From Gluconacetobacter azotocaptans (GTDB lineage: Bacteria; Pseudomonadota; Alphaproteobacteria; Acetobacterales; Acetobacteraceae), in the NCBI RefSeq assembly GCF_014174355.1, contig NZ_JABEQF010000015.1, positions 1 to 64,000 of the forward strand: a stretch of DNA of 64,000 nucleotides. Reading direction: 5' to 3'. The position numbers and the translations under genes were made by a program. Position 1 is the first letter of the stretch. Each line of letters begins with the position of its first letter. Positions 26,348 through 34,832 of this stretch are shown piece after piece. The notes beneath the pieces were generated by a model. The model was not told the DNA's origin and did no database searches. It saw nothing but the letters and a program-made list of their open reading frames with translations.

Positions 26348-27811
26348 ATGATGAACCGGACAATTCTGGATAATCTGCCTGCCGGCGTTTCCGCACCGGG
26401 CTATGACCCGTCCGCGATCGGGACCGGAATCGTGCATTTCGGCGTCGGTAATTTCTTTCGCGCGCATGAGGCGTTCTATGTCGATCGCTGTCTGGCCCTG
26501 CCGGGCCAGCAGGGGTGGGGCATCGTGGGGGTCGGCCTGACCGACGGCGCGCGTTCCGCGGCCAAGGCCGACAGTTTCCGCGCGCAGGACTGCCTCTATT
26601 CCCTGACCGAGGCCGCGCCGGACGGCAGCCGTACGGTGCGGGTGATCGGGGCGCTGCGCGACTATCTGCTGGCGCCGGCCGACCCGGCCGCCGTGCTGGA
26701 CCGGCTGTCGGACCCTGCGACGCGGATCGTCACCATGACGATTACCGAAGGCGGGTACAATATCGACGAAACCAACGGGACATTCCGCCTGGATACGCCG
26801 GCCGTGCGCGCCGACCTGGACGGCGATGGCCTGCCCACCACCATCTTCGGCTTCGTGGTCGAGGCCCTGGCCCGTCGCCGGGCGGCGGGGGCGGGGCCGT
26901 TCACCATCGTGTCGTGCGACAATCTGCGCCATAACGGCGATGTCGCCCGGACCGCCTTCCTGGGCTACGCTCAGGCCCGCGACCCCGCGCTTGCGGCGTG
27001 GATGGCGGAAAACGTCACCTTCCCCAACGGCATGGTCGACCGCATCACGCCCACGGTGGACCAGACGATCGCAGCAGGGCTGAACGCCGCCAGCGGGCTG
27101 GACGACGCCCTGCCCCTGGTGGCCGAGGATTTCACCCAGTGGGTGCTGGAGGATAAATTCTGCGCCGGCCGCCCGGCGCTGGAGCAGGTCGGCGTGGAGT
27201 TCGTCGACGACGTGACCGGCTACGAACAGGTGAAGGTGCGGATGCTCAATGCCTCGCACATCATGCTGGCCTTCTCGGGCATCCTGCTGGGCTACCGCCT
27301 TGTCCACGACACGCTGACCGATCCCGACCTGGCGCGGTTCGTCAACGCCTATCTGGAACAGGACGTGATCCCGCGCCTGACAGCGCCCGCCGGGCTGGAC
27401 CCCGAGGCGTACCGGCGCAGCGTGCTCAGCCGCTTCTCGAACCCGGCGATGGCGGACCAGCTGCTGCGGATCGGCGGCGACGGGTCGTCCAAGGTGCAGG
27501 TCTACTGGACCGAAACGGTGCGCCGGGCCTTGGCGGCGGACGGCGACCTGTCGCGGATCGCCTTCGGCATCGCCGCCTATCTGGAAATGCTGCGCGGCGT
27601 GGACGAGGCCGGCGACAGCTACACCCCGTTCGAGCCGACGCTGAATGCGGCGCATATTGCGCTGGTGCGCGACGACGACCTGGCGGCGGCGCTGGCGCTG
27701 CCGGCCTTCGACGGCTGGCGCGACGTCCAGACGCCCGAACTGACCAACGCCATCGTCACCGCCCGTCGTGCCATCCGTGACAAAGGGGTACGCGCCGCTT
27801 TGCCGAAGTGA
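26348..27811 (+). CDS. Mannitol/polyol 2-dehydrogenase family protein
   Basis: 487-residue NAD(P)-dependent long-chain polyol dehydrogenase. The N-terminal dinucleotide region is GIVHFGVGNFFRAHEAFY, the middle shows TMTITEGGYNIDE, and the catalytic K-x5-N-x2-H motif is KVRMLNASH. Length (about 490) fits mannitol, arabinitol and fructuronate reductases; the exact substrate is not determinable. Such enzymes are common in acetic acid bacteria. A strong AGAAGGAG lies upstream. Confidence 0.9.
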   Translation: MMNRTILDNLPAGVSAPGYDPSAIGTGIVHFGVGNFFRAHEAFYVDRCLALPGQQGWGIVGVGLTDGARSAAKADSFRAQDCLYSLTEAAPDGSRTVRVIGALRDYLLAPADPAAVLDRLSDPATRIVTMTITEGGYNIDETNGTFRLDTPAVRADLDGDGLPTTIFGFVVEALARRRAAGAGPFTIVSCDNLRHNGDVARTAFLGYAQARDPALAAWMAENVTFPNGMVDRITPTVDQTIAAGLNAASGLDDALPLVAEDFTQWVLEDKFCAGRPALEQVGVEFVDDVTGYEQVKVRMLNASHIMLAFSGILLGYRLVHDTLTDPDLARFVNAYLEQDVIPRLTAPAGLDPEAYRRSVLSRFSNPAMADQLLRIGGDGSSKVQVYWTETVRRALAADGDLSRIAFGIAAYLEMLRGVDEAGDSYTPFEPTLNAAHIALVRDDDLAAALALPAFDGWRDVQTPELTNAIVTARRAIRDKGVRAALPK

Positions 27812-27817
27812 TCGGTC

Positions 27818-27870
27818 GGGGAAGGACGGGTCGGGCCTGCCCGGTCCCGCCAGGGCCCGAGGCCCTGGCC
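27818..27870. repeat. Modular palindromic repeat at a convergent gene end
   Basis: Core palindrome CCAGGGCC-CGA-GGCCCTGG (27850-27868) preceded by CGGGCC-T-GCCCGG-like pairing. It lies between the polyol dehydrogenase and the convergent GNAT gene. Confidence 0.72.
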
Positions 27871-27875
27871 TGCTG

Positions 27876-28394
27876 TCAGACCGGGCGCGTCATCAGTCGC
27901 GCGTCCGGGTCGTAGGTGGCCAAGATTTCCGCCGCCGCGGGTTCGTCCAGAACCATAAAGCCCGCCCGGACCCAGTATGGGGCGGCGGATCCGGTGGCCA
28001 CCAGCGCCACGCGGTCCAGCCCTGACCGGGCGGCAAGTCCGGCGATCAGGGCCAGCGCGGCTCCTGCAGCCCCGCGTCCCCGTGCCCCGGGCAGCAGCGC
28101 GATATCGTGCAGGTACCAGCAATCGGGGCGGAGGGGCAGCGCCCCCAGCGCTGCGTCCAGCGCCGGGGGGGCCGCGCTGCGCCACGGGTGGCTCAGGACA
28201 TAGCCGTGCAGCTTGTCCCCGCCGTCCAGCACCAGGCAACCCGGCGGACACAGCGCCAGGCGCTCGGTGAAGACCGCTTCGCCCTCGGGGTAGGCGGGAT
28301 GCACCTGCGCGGCGATCTGCATGATGGCGGGCAGGTCACGCGGGGCCATGGCGCGCCAGCGGGCGGCGGCCGGCCGGGGTGGGGCAGGGGGCAT
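27876..28394 (-). CDS. GNAT-family N-acetyltransferase
   Basis: 172 residues. The acetyl-CoA-binding motif A is HDIALLPGARGRGAAGAALA, with the preceding strand WYLHDIALL and the closing SAAPYWVRAGF. The acceptor is unknown. The first residues (PPAPPRPAAARWR) are uncharacteristic, so the start may be at 28349 (MAPRDLPAIMQIA). It is divergent from the ModE-like regulator. Confidence 0.8.
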   Translation of the reverse strand: MPPAPPRPAAARWRAMAPRDLPAIMQIAAQVHPAYPEGEAVFTERLALCPPGCLVLDGGDKLHGYVLSHPWRSAAPPALDAALGALPLRPDCWYLHDIALLPGARGRGAAGAALALIAGLAARSGLDRVALVATGSAAPYWVRAGFMVLDEPAAAEILATYDPDARLMTRPV

Positions 28395-28484
28395 GAAGGA
28401 AAAAACGCTCTCGACAGGCGGTTAGGCCGTCGAGCATAGCATTCTCGGCGCCGCGAGGGCAGAGGCACACAGATCGGGGGGGAG

Positions 28485-28835
28485 ATGATGGCGGACCTGC
28501 GCCTGACCGTGCGGATCGACGCGAACGACCAGCCGCTGCTGGGCCACGGCAAGATCCGGCTGCTGGAGGCGATCGGGGAAACCGGGTCGATCTCGGCCGC
28601 CGCCCGGGCGATGGGCATGTCCTACCGGCGGGCGTGGCTGCTGGTCGAGGCTCTGAACGGCGCCTTCGCCAGCCCGCTGGTGGCGGCGCGGCCGGGCGGC
28701 GGCGGCGGTGCCGTCCTGTCCGAGGCTGGGGCCGAGGTCCTGCATCTGTACCGCGAGATCGAGCGCCGCTCGGCCGAGGGCGCGTCCTCCGCCCTGGGGG
28801 CCCTGGCGGCGCTCGCTGCCGTAAAAAGGCCATAG
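28485..28835 (+). CDS. ModE-like winged-helix regulator lacking a molybdate-binding domain
   Basis: 116 residues. It matches the N-terminal DNA-binding half of ModE: KIRLLEAIGETGSISAAARA, then MGMSYRRAWLLVEALN and PLVAARPGGGGGGAVLSEAG. The C-terminal TOBE/molybdate domains of full-length ModE are absent, as in several short family members. No molybdate transport genes are nearby; opgG-opgH follow. GGGGGGAG is very close to the first ATG, so ATG 28488 may be the used start. Confidence 0.82.
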   Translation: MMADLRLTVRIDANDQPLLGHGKIRLLEAIGETGSISAAARAMGMSYRRAWLLVEALNGAFASPLVAARPGGGGGAVLSEAGAEVLHLYREIERRSAEGASSALGALAALAAVKRP

Positions 28836-28881
28836 GACGCCGTCAGCGTGGTGCGATTGTCCGTCTCCTGGGATGGGCCTA

Positions 28882-28893
28882 TTGTCATGACAA
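28882..28893. promoter_or_regulatory. Perfect palindrome ahead of opgG
   Basis: TTGTCATGACAA, 52 bases before the opgG start and 46 bases after the ModE-like stop. It is a candidate operator; no regulator consensus was recognised with certainty. Confidence 0.4.
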
Positions 28894-28944
28894 GACCATG
28901 AAACGACAGGACGGGCCGGATGACGCGGCGACCGGGGAGCAAGG

Positions 28945-30492
28945 ATGTTCAGACGCGATCTCGTGAAAGCCGGTGCGGGTGTATCTCTGTTTTCACTGCT
29001 CGGCGGTGTCGCGCGGGCGAGGTCGGCCCGGGCGGCGGATGCGCCGGTCGCACCCTCGGCGGTGGGCGCGTTCGATGACAGCACGGTGCGGCAGATCGCC
29101 GAACGCCTGTCCCAGCACCCGTATCGCGCGCCCGACCAGACCCTGCCGGCGGCGATCGACAATCTGAATTTCGACCAGTACCGCGCGATCGCCTACCGGC
29201 CGGAACAGGCGCTGTGGCATGGGCAGAACCTGGAATTCGATGTCGAATTCTTTCCGCGCGGCTTTCTCTATCGCCCGCGCATCGAAATCTACGAGGTGAC
29301 CGACGGCAAGTCGGCGGCGGTGCCGTACAACCCCGATCTGTTCACCTACGGCGACCCCAAACTGCGGGTGACGGACGATGTGGGCTTTGCCGGGCTGCGC
29401 CTGCGCTACGCCATCAACACCCCCGGCGTGATGGAGGAATGCTGCGTCTTTCTCGGGGCGTCCTATTTCCGGGCGGTGGCCAAGGGCCAGAATTACGGCC
29501 TGTCGGCGCGTGGTTTCGCCGACGGCACCGGCAACCCGAAGGGCGAGGAATTCGCGCTGTTCCGCGCCTACTGGCTGGAAAAGCCGCAGCCGGGCGTCGA
29601 TTCCGTGGTGCTGCACGCGCTGCTGGACAGCCCGTCGGTGGCCGGCGCCTTCCGCTTCACCATCCGTCCGGGGGACATGACCACATTCGACGTGCAGTCC
29701 TACCTGTATCCGCGCACCGCGATCGCCGAGCCCGGCATCGCGCCGCTGACCGGCATGTTCTATTTCGATGCCAACGACCGCAACCACGTCGACGACTGGC
29801 GCCCGGCCGCCCATGACAGCGAGGCCCTGTCGATCTGGACCGGCAGCGACCAGCAGTTGTGGCGGCCGCTGCGCAACCCGCAGGATCTGCAATTCTCGGC
29901 CTTTGCCGACATTTCGGTGCGTGGATTTGGCCTGATGCAGCGCAAGCGCGCCTTCGCCGATTTCCAGGACCTGGCCCTGAACTATGAAAAGCGGCCGTCG
30001 CTGTGGATCGAACCGGTCGGCGACTGGGGCGCCGGCTCGGTCGATCTGGTGGAAATTCCCACGCCGAACGAGGTCAACGACAATATCGTGTCGTTCTGGC
30101 GCCCCAAGGGCGGGCTGGCGGCCGGGCACGAATATGCCTTCACCTATCGCATGTACTGGGGATGGGACACGCCCTGGCCCACCAAGCTGGCGCGTGTCGC
30201 GGCCACCCGCGTGGGTGCGGTGACCGACGACCCCGCCGCGCGGTTCTTCGACATCGATTTCACCGGCGCGCCGTTCGACAATCTGCCCGCCGACGCCAAA
30301 TTCCATCTGGTGCCCAGCAGTTCGGCGGGAACGATCCGCAACGTCGTGGTCGAACCCAACCCCAACATCCATGGCTGGCGCACGACGTTCGAATTCGCCC
30401 CCGGCGACGCCAAGATCGCGGAACTGACCTGCGTTCTGGCCAATGACACCGGACCGGTTTCCGAACAATGGACCTACCGATGGACGCCCTAG
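28945..30492 (+). CDS. Periplasmic glucan biosynthesis protein OpgG/OpgD
   Basis: 515 residues. The N-terminus FRRDLVKAGAGVSLFSLLGG is a twin-arginine (Tat) signal, which points to the OpgD-like branch rather than Sec-exported OpgG. The mature part has the family's start DSTVRQIAERLSQHPYRAPD and the blocks QNYGLSARGFADGTGNPKGE and LTGMFYFDANDRNHVDDWRP. It acts with OpgH in making beta-glucans in the periplasm. AAGGATG places the start. opgH overlaps its 3' end by 25 bases. Confidence 0.92.
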   Translation: MFRRDLVKAGAGVSLFSLLGGVARARSARAADAPVAPSAVGAFDDSTVRQIAERLSQHPYRAPDQTLPAAIDNLNFDQYRAIAYRPEQALWHGQNLEFDVEFFPRGFLYRPRIEIYEVTDGKSAAVPYNPDLFTYGDPKLRVTDDVGFAGLRLRYAINTPGVMEECCVFLGASYFRAVAKGQNYGLSARGFADGTGNPKGEEFALFRAYWLEKPQPGVDSVVLHALLDSPSVAGAFRFTIRPGDMTTFDVQSYLYPRTAIAEPGIAPLTGMFYFDANDRNHVDDWRPAAHDSEALSIWTGSDQQLWRPLRNPQDLQFSAFADISVRGFGLMQRKRAFADFQDLALNYEKRPSLWIEPVGDWGAGSVDLVEIPTPNEVNDNIVSFWRPKGGLAAGHEYAFTYRMYWGWDTPWPTKLARVAATRVGAVTDDPAARFFDIDFTGAPFDNLPADAKFHLVPSSSAGTIRNVVVEPNPNIHGWRTTFEFAPGDAKIAELTCVLANDTGPVSEQWTYRWTP

Positions 30493-32633
30493 AACCCGCC
30501 ACGCGCGCATCCGGACCGGGCGTCTTCCGCGCCCTGCCCGACGAATCGCCCATGGGCATGGCGGTCCAGTCCCTGTCCGCCCCGCCCGACACGCACGGCC
30601 GCGGCCGCGTTCCGGTGACCGAACCGTCGATGATCGCGCTGCGGCGGCTGGCGGTCATCGGTTCGGCGTGCCTGCTGACCGGCTACGGCGCGTATGAAAT
30701 GAACCGCGTGCTCAATTCGATGGGCGTGTCGATTCTGGGCGTGGTCCTGCTGGTGCTGTTCGTGCTGCTGTTCCAGTGGATCGCGCTGGCCTTCACCTCG
30801 GCGGTGGGCGGGTTCGTCTCGCTGCTGCGGCAGGGGGGAATGGGGCTGGGGGTGTCGCGCGACGGGCCGCTGCCCCCGCTGTCCACCCGTACCGCGCTGC
30901 TGATGCCGACCTATAACGAAAGCCCCGGCCGCGTGATGGCCGGGCTGCGGGCGATGTATGACAGTCTGGCGGCGACCGGTCGGCTGGAAGCGTTCGATTT
31001 CTTCATCCTGTCCGACACCACCAATCCGGATATCTGGGTCGAGGAAGAGGCCGCGTTCCTGGCGCTGCGCGAGGCGACGGGCGGGCACGACCGGATCTTC
31101 TACCGTCGCCGCCCCGTCAATACCGAACGCAAGGCCGGCAACATCGCCGAATGGGTGCGGCGCTTCGGCGGCGCCTATCCGCAGATGGTCACGCTGGATG
31201 CCGACAGCCTGATGGCGGGCGAGGCCGTGGTTCGCATCGCCGCCGCCATGGAACGCCATCCCGGCGTGGCGCTGATCCAGACCCTGCCGGAAATCGTCAA
31301 CGGCACCACCCTGTTCGCGCGGATGCAGCAGTTCGCCGGCCGCGTCTATGGCCCGTTGATCGCGCACGGCATCGCCTGGTGGCACGGGGCGGAAGGCAAT
31401 TACTGGGGCCATAACGCCATCATCCGCACCCGCGCCTTCGCCGAGCAGGCGGGCCTGCCGCATCTGCCGGGCCGCAAGCCGTTCGGCGGCCACATCCTCA
31501 GCCACGATTTCGTCGAGGCCGCCCTGATGCGGCGCGGCGGCTGGGCGATCCACATGGTGCCGGGCCTTGCCGGATCGTACGAGGAAAGCCCGCCGTCGCT
31601 GACCGATATCGCGATCCGCGACCGGCGCTGGTGCCAAGGCAATCTGCAGCACGCCAAGGTGGTGTCGACGCGCGGCCTGCACTGGGTCAGCCGCATGCAC
31701 ATGCTGATGGGGATCGGGTCGTACGTCACCTCGCCGATGTGGCTGGTGTTCCTGCTGGCCGGCATCCTGATCTCGCTGCAATCGCGGTTCGAGAAGCCGG
31801 AATATTTCGGCGATACCAAATCGCTGTATCCCCATTGGCCGCACGTCGATCCCGAACAGGCGAAATACGTGTTCATCGGCACGATGGCGATTCTGCTGGC
31901 GCCCAAGCTGATGGCGTATGTCGCCCTGCTGTTCGACCGCGTGTCGCGCCAGGGGTGCGGCGGCGCCGGGCGGGCGGCGGCATCGATCGTGGTGGAAACG
32001 CTGATCGGCGGGCTGATCGCCCCGGTGGCAATGCTGATCCAGACCTCGGGCGTGCTGTCGATCCTGATGGGCCAGGATTCCGGCTGGAACGCGCAGCGGC
32101 GCGACGATGGCGGGGTGCCGTTCGGCAACATCGTGCAGTCCTACTGGCGCTATACGCTGTTCGGCCTGGTGCTGGGCGGCTGCGCGTGGACCGTCTCGAT
32201 CCCGCTGTTCCTGTGGATGACGCCCGTGCTGCTGGGGCTGGCATTCGCCATTCCCCTGGCGGCCCTGACCGGCAGCCGCGCGGTGGGCCAGGCCTTCCGC
32301 CGCGCCGGCCTGCTGCTGATCCCCGAGGAAACCGCGCCCCCCGACATCCTACGCCGTGCGGCGGCGGCCGTGGCCGCCCTGCCGCCGGCGCCACCCGCGG
32401 GTGACGGGGCGCATCTGCTGCTGGCCGACCCGGTGCTGATGGCGGCGCATCGCGCCATGCTGCCGCCGCCGCGCCGGCGCGGCGACCCGATCAACCCGGA
32501 CCTGCTGGTCGGACTGGTGAAGCTGGAGGAAGGCACGGCGCGCGAGGCCGCGCTCCGGTCGCTGACCCGTGGCGAGAAGGCCGCGATTCTGGCCAGCCGC
32601 GACGGGCTGGACCGCCTGCGCGGGCTGGCCTGA
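30468..32633 (+). CDS. opgH: Periplasmic glucan glucosyltransferase OpgH
   Basis: 721-residue inner-membrane GT2 enzyme that polymerises UDP-glucose into the glucan backbone. N-terminal helices (about 61-105) flank a catalytic loop with LLMPTYNESPGRVMAGLRAM, FILSDTTNPDIW, TLDADSLMAGE and the Q-x-x-R-W type motif RDRRWCQGNLQH. Further helices lie around 415-440, 475-500 and 520-610. ATG 30468 lies inside opgG; ATG 30480 is an alternative. A hairpin terminator follows the stop. Confidence 0.93.
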   Translation: MDLPMDALEPATRASGPGVFRALPDESPMGMAVQSLSAPPDTHGRGRVPVTEPSMIALRRLAVIGSACLLTGYGAYEMNRVLNSMGVSILGVVLLVLFVLLFQWIALAFTSAVGGFVSLLRQGGMGLGVSRDGPLPPLSTRTALLMPTYNESPGRVMAGLRAMYDSLAATGRLEAFDFFILSDTTNPDIWVEEEAAFLALREATGGHDRIFYRRRPVNTERKAGNIAEWVRRFGGAYPQMVTLDADSLMAGEAVVRIAAAMERHPGVALIQTLPEIVNGTTLFARMQQFAGRVYGPLIAHGIAWWHGAEGNYWGHNAIIRTRAFAEQAGLPHLPGRKPFGGHILSHDFVEAALMRRGGWAIHMVPGLAGSYEESPPSLTDIAIRDRRWCQGNLQHAKVVSTRGLHWVSRMHMLMGIGSYVTSPMWLVFLLAGILISLQSRFEKPEYFGDTKSLYPHWPHVDPEQAKYVFIGTMAILLAPKLMAYVALLFDRVSRQGCGGAGRAAASIVVETLIGGLIAPVAMLIQTSGVLSILMGQDSGWNAQRRDDGGVPFGNIVQSYWRYTLFGLVLGGCAWTVSIPLFLWMTPVLLGLAFAIPLAALTGSRAVGQAFRRAGLLLIPEETAPPDILRRAAAAVAALPPAPPAGDGAHLLLADPVLMAAHRAMLPPPRRRGDPINPDLLVGLVKLEEGTAREAALRSLTRGEKAAILASRDGLDRLRGLA

Positions 32634-32638
32634 CGCAG

Positions 32639-32660
32639 AGCCCGTTCACAGGGGCTTTTT
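32639..32660 (+). terminator. Intrinsic terminator after opgH
   Basis: AGCCC (32639-32643) and GGGCT (32652-32656) form a stem with an eight-base loop, followed by a T run (32656-32660). Confidence 0.62.
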
Positions 32661-32662
32661 CG

Positions 32663-33187
32663 TCAGGATCCGTCGTCCGGGCCGCCATGATGAGGGCGAT
32701 GATGGCCGCCACTGCCCGCACCGCCTGTTTCGTCGTCCTCGTCATCGCCCCGGGGGTCATGGGATGCCGTTTGCAGGGCGGCGCAGGCCTTGGCCATGGC
32801 GGGGGTGGGCGATGCGCCGCTCTTGTCGCACAGGGACGCGGCATCGGGGGTGCAGACCTGGGCGGCGGTTTCGAAATCCGTTTCCAGCACGTCCCGCGCC
32901 ACCTCCAGGTCCTGGTCCTTGGTGCGGGCTTCCTCGGCAGCGACCATGTCCTGCGTCTTGTGCAGTTCCTTCAGCGCATCGAGGCAGTCCTGGCTGGCGG
33001 CATCGGGATTGCCCTGCAGGACCGCAAGGTCCTTCTGCAACTGGATGCTGGCGGTACGGCTGCCACCCTGGCCGTCGCCGCCTTCTCCGCCGCCCCCGCC
33101 GCCGTCGTCCTGCGCCATCGCCCCCACAGGGAAGAGGCAGCATGACAGAAGCAGGGCGGCGAGACGGGCGGGATGTGTAATCGTCAC
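32663..33187 (-). CDS. Exported hypothetical protein with Gly- and His-rich tails
   Basis: 174 residues from GTG 33187. A signal peptide (LAALLLSCCLFPVGAMAQ) is followed by a run of Asp/Gly, a helical core (SIQLQKDLAVLQGNPDAASQ, LKELHKTQDMVAAEEARTKD) with four scattered cysteines, and a C-terminal GGHHRPHHGGPDDGS that could bind metal. No family was recognised. The start is uncertain, as the frame is open to 33358. It converges with opgH. Confidence 0.58.
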   Translation of the reverse strand: MTITHPARLAALLLSCCLFPVGAMAQDDGGGGGGEGGDGQGGSRTASIQLQKDLAVLQGNPDAASQDCLDALKELHKTQDMVAAEEARTKDQDLEVARDVLETDFETAAQVCTPDAASLCDKSGASPTPAMAKACAALQTASHDPRGDDEDDETGGAGSGGHHRPHHGGPDDGS

Positions 33188-33412
33188 TCTGGCTATTCCA
33201 CTGGCGCGAACGCCCCGGGGGCCGGGCGGGCGGATCGACGACGATCCCGGACCATCCCCGGGGAGGCGTCGGGCCGATGGAGGCGACGCCGCGGGATCGG
33301 CCGGACTATGGCAGGAACCGGCCAGCCGGGAAAGGGCGCCTGGTGCCGGGGCGGACACCGCAGGGCGGACGTTACATTTTTTGACGGATGCCGCCGGCCG
33401 CCGCGACCGGTA

Positions 33413-33856
33413 TCAGGGGCTGTCGGGGTTGTTTGCCGCGTAGGCCCGGTTCAGCAGGGCCTGGATCTTCGCATCGGGCGCGCCCAGCCAGCTTTGCAGG
33501 AACGGCTGCTGTTCGTCCGCGCGGGTGTGCAGCAGGCCCCATGCCGATGCGCCGCCGGGCGCAAAGACGATGTCCAGCTGGTTGTTGGCGCAATCATGCG
33601 GTTTGCACAGATGGCCGATCGTGTAGGTCTTCCCGTCCATCGTCACCTGCGTGCTGGGCGTCGAGGTGGCATGTCCGCGCCGGATCCAGTCCGGATACCG
33701 CACCATGGCGGCGTAGGCCTGCCGATAGGGCGCGGACAGCAGCAGGTCCGCCGTCTGCGGCGCTGCGGCGCGGGTTGCCGCCGGCAGGGCCGTCTCCAGA
33801 AGCAACAGCAGGGCCGGCAGGGCGGCGGGCAGGCGACGGGCAGGCGAATGGAGCAT
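33413..33856 (-). CDS. Ivy-type inhibitor of vertebrate lysozyme
   Basis: 147 residues with an N-terminal signal peptide (RRLPAALPALLLLLETALPA). The mature part carries CKPHDCANNQLDIVFAPGG, the disulfide loop CKPHDC that Ivy proteins insert into the lysozyme active site, preceded by TYTIGHL. Length matches periplasmic Ivy. It would protect peptidoglycan from C-type lysozyme or limit endogenous lytic enzymes. Start 33856 follows an AGAGGAA site. The frame extends to 33985 without support. Confidence 0.82.
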   Translation of the reverse strand: MLHSPARRLPAALPALLLLLETALPAATRAAAPQTADLLLSAPYRQAYAAMVRYPDWIRRGHATSTPSTQVTMDGKTYTIGHLCKPHDCANNQLDIVFAPGGASAWGLLHTRADEQQPFLQSWLGAPDAKIQALLNRAYAANNPDSP

Positions 33857-33953
33857 GGCGTTTTCGTTTCCTCTCGGGTGTCCCGCGGGCGGACGCGGAC
33901 GATGGACGAATCGGCTCTTCGACATGAAACCGATCTGGTCTAGAACGGTCGGC

Positions 33954-34229
33954 ATGCAGTTTCGTCCCCACGCGCGGTCGGGCATGCCCGAACTGCCGAA
34001 GCCACGGTCGCTGAAGATCGGCGTTCTTGCCGGTCTCGCCGTTTTGTACGTCGCCCTGTTCTGGGGGCTGACGCGACGCGCCCCCGTGCATCATGCGTCG
34101 GGCTTCACGGCCATTCCCGTGGCCGTAGTGAAAACCGCGCGGCGGACGCCGCCGGCCCCGCCCATCGTGGTTCCGCTGGCCACGCCCCAGCCGGTGGTGA
34201 TCCCGCCACCCACGCTGGTCGTCCGATAG
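33954..34229 (+). CDS. Small single-pass membrane protein, proline-rich
   Basis: 91 residues. One membrane helix (LKIGVLAGLAVLYVALFWGL) then an extended Pro/Val tail (PPAPPIVVPLATPQPVVIPP), a layout like the N-terminus of TonB-type proteins but without a TonB C-terminal domain. No family was recognised. ATG 33924 and 33984 are alternative starts. It is divergent from the Ivy gene. Confidence 0.5.
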   Translation: MQFRPHARSGMPELPKPRSLKIGVLAGLAVLYVALFWGLTRRAPVHHASGFTAIPVAVVKTARRTPPAPPIVVPLATPQPVVIPPPTLVVR

Positions 34230-34232
34230 GGC

Positions 34233-34715
34233 TCAGCCCGCGCCCTGCCCGTCGGGCGTCTGGCACACATCCACCCATTCGGCGCCGGTCAGGGTAGCCA
34301 GGCGATCGGGCGACAGGCGGACCGCGCTGTTGATGGCGCCGGCGGCGGGGATCACCTCGTCGAAGGCGCGCAGCGATATGTCGCAATAGACCGGCAGGGC
34401 CTGCTTCAACCCGAACGGGCAGACCCCGCCGACCGGGTGGCCGGTCAAGGCCTCGACATCCGCGCGGTCCAGCATGCGGGGCTTCTGCCCGAACACCGCC
34501 TTGCTCTTGCGATTGTCCAGCCGCGCGGTGCCCGCCGCGACGACCAGCACCACCTGTTCGCCCAGGCGCAGGGAAATGGTCTTGGCGATCTGATCGGGCG
34601 CGGTGCCGTGGGCGGCGGCGGCTTCGGCCACCGTGGCGGTGGACACCGGCAGTTCGACGATCGCGAGGTCGGGCGCGTGCGTGCCCAGGAAGTTGCGGAC
34701 CGACTCCAGGCTCAT
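34233..34715 (-). CDS. YbaK/EbsC-family aminoacyl-tRNA deacylase
   Basis: 160-residue trans-editing domain related to the ProRS INS domain. Marks are TVAEAAAAHGTAPDQIAKTI, the catalytic-lysine strand near KTISLRL, and GHPVGGVCPFGLK. Members clear mischarged tRNAs such as Cys-tRNA(Pro). It is last on the strand after the antiporter, 117 bases downstream of it. Confidence 0.85.
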   Translation of the reverse strand: MSLESVRNFLGTHAPDLAIVELPVSTATVAEAAAAHGTAPDQIAKTISLRLGEQVVLVVAAGTARLDNRKSKAVFGQKPRMLDRADVEALTGHPVGGVCPFGLKQALPVYCDISLRAFDEVIPAAGAINSAVRLSPDRLATLTGAEWVDVCQTPDGQGAG

Positions 34716-34832
34716 CGGCCAGCGGCGGGCCAGGGGGTGGGCGAACGGGCGGGCATGGCGGCCTCCTGAATCCTGGGGACGATCCGGACGGCGTGCCCGG
34801 CCGGGGCATCATGACCGCCCGGGCGGGCGGTG

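Noticed and set aside
22900-27655. Very long minus-strand reading frames (about 940 and 916 codons) across 22.9-27.7 kb
   Set aside because: They lie antisense to well-recognised genes (SGNH, DegP, FUSC, polyol dehydrogenase), are Arg/Pro/His-rich and show no family motifs. They are GC-bias shadows.
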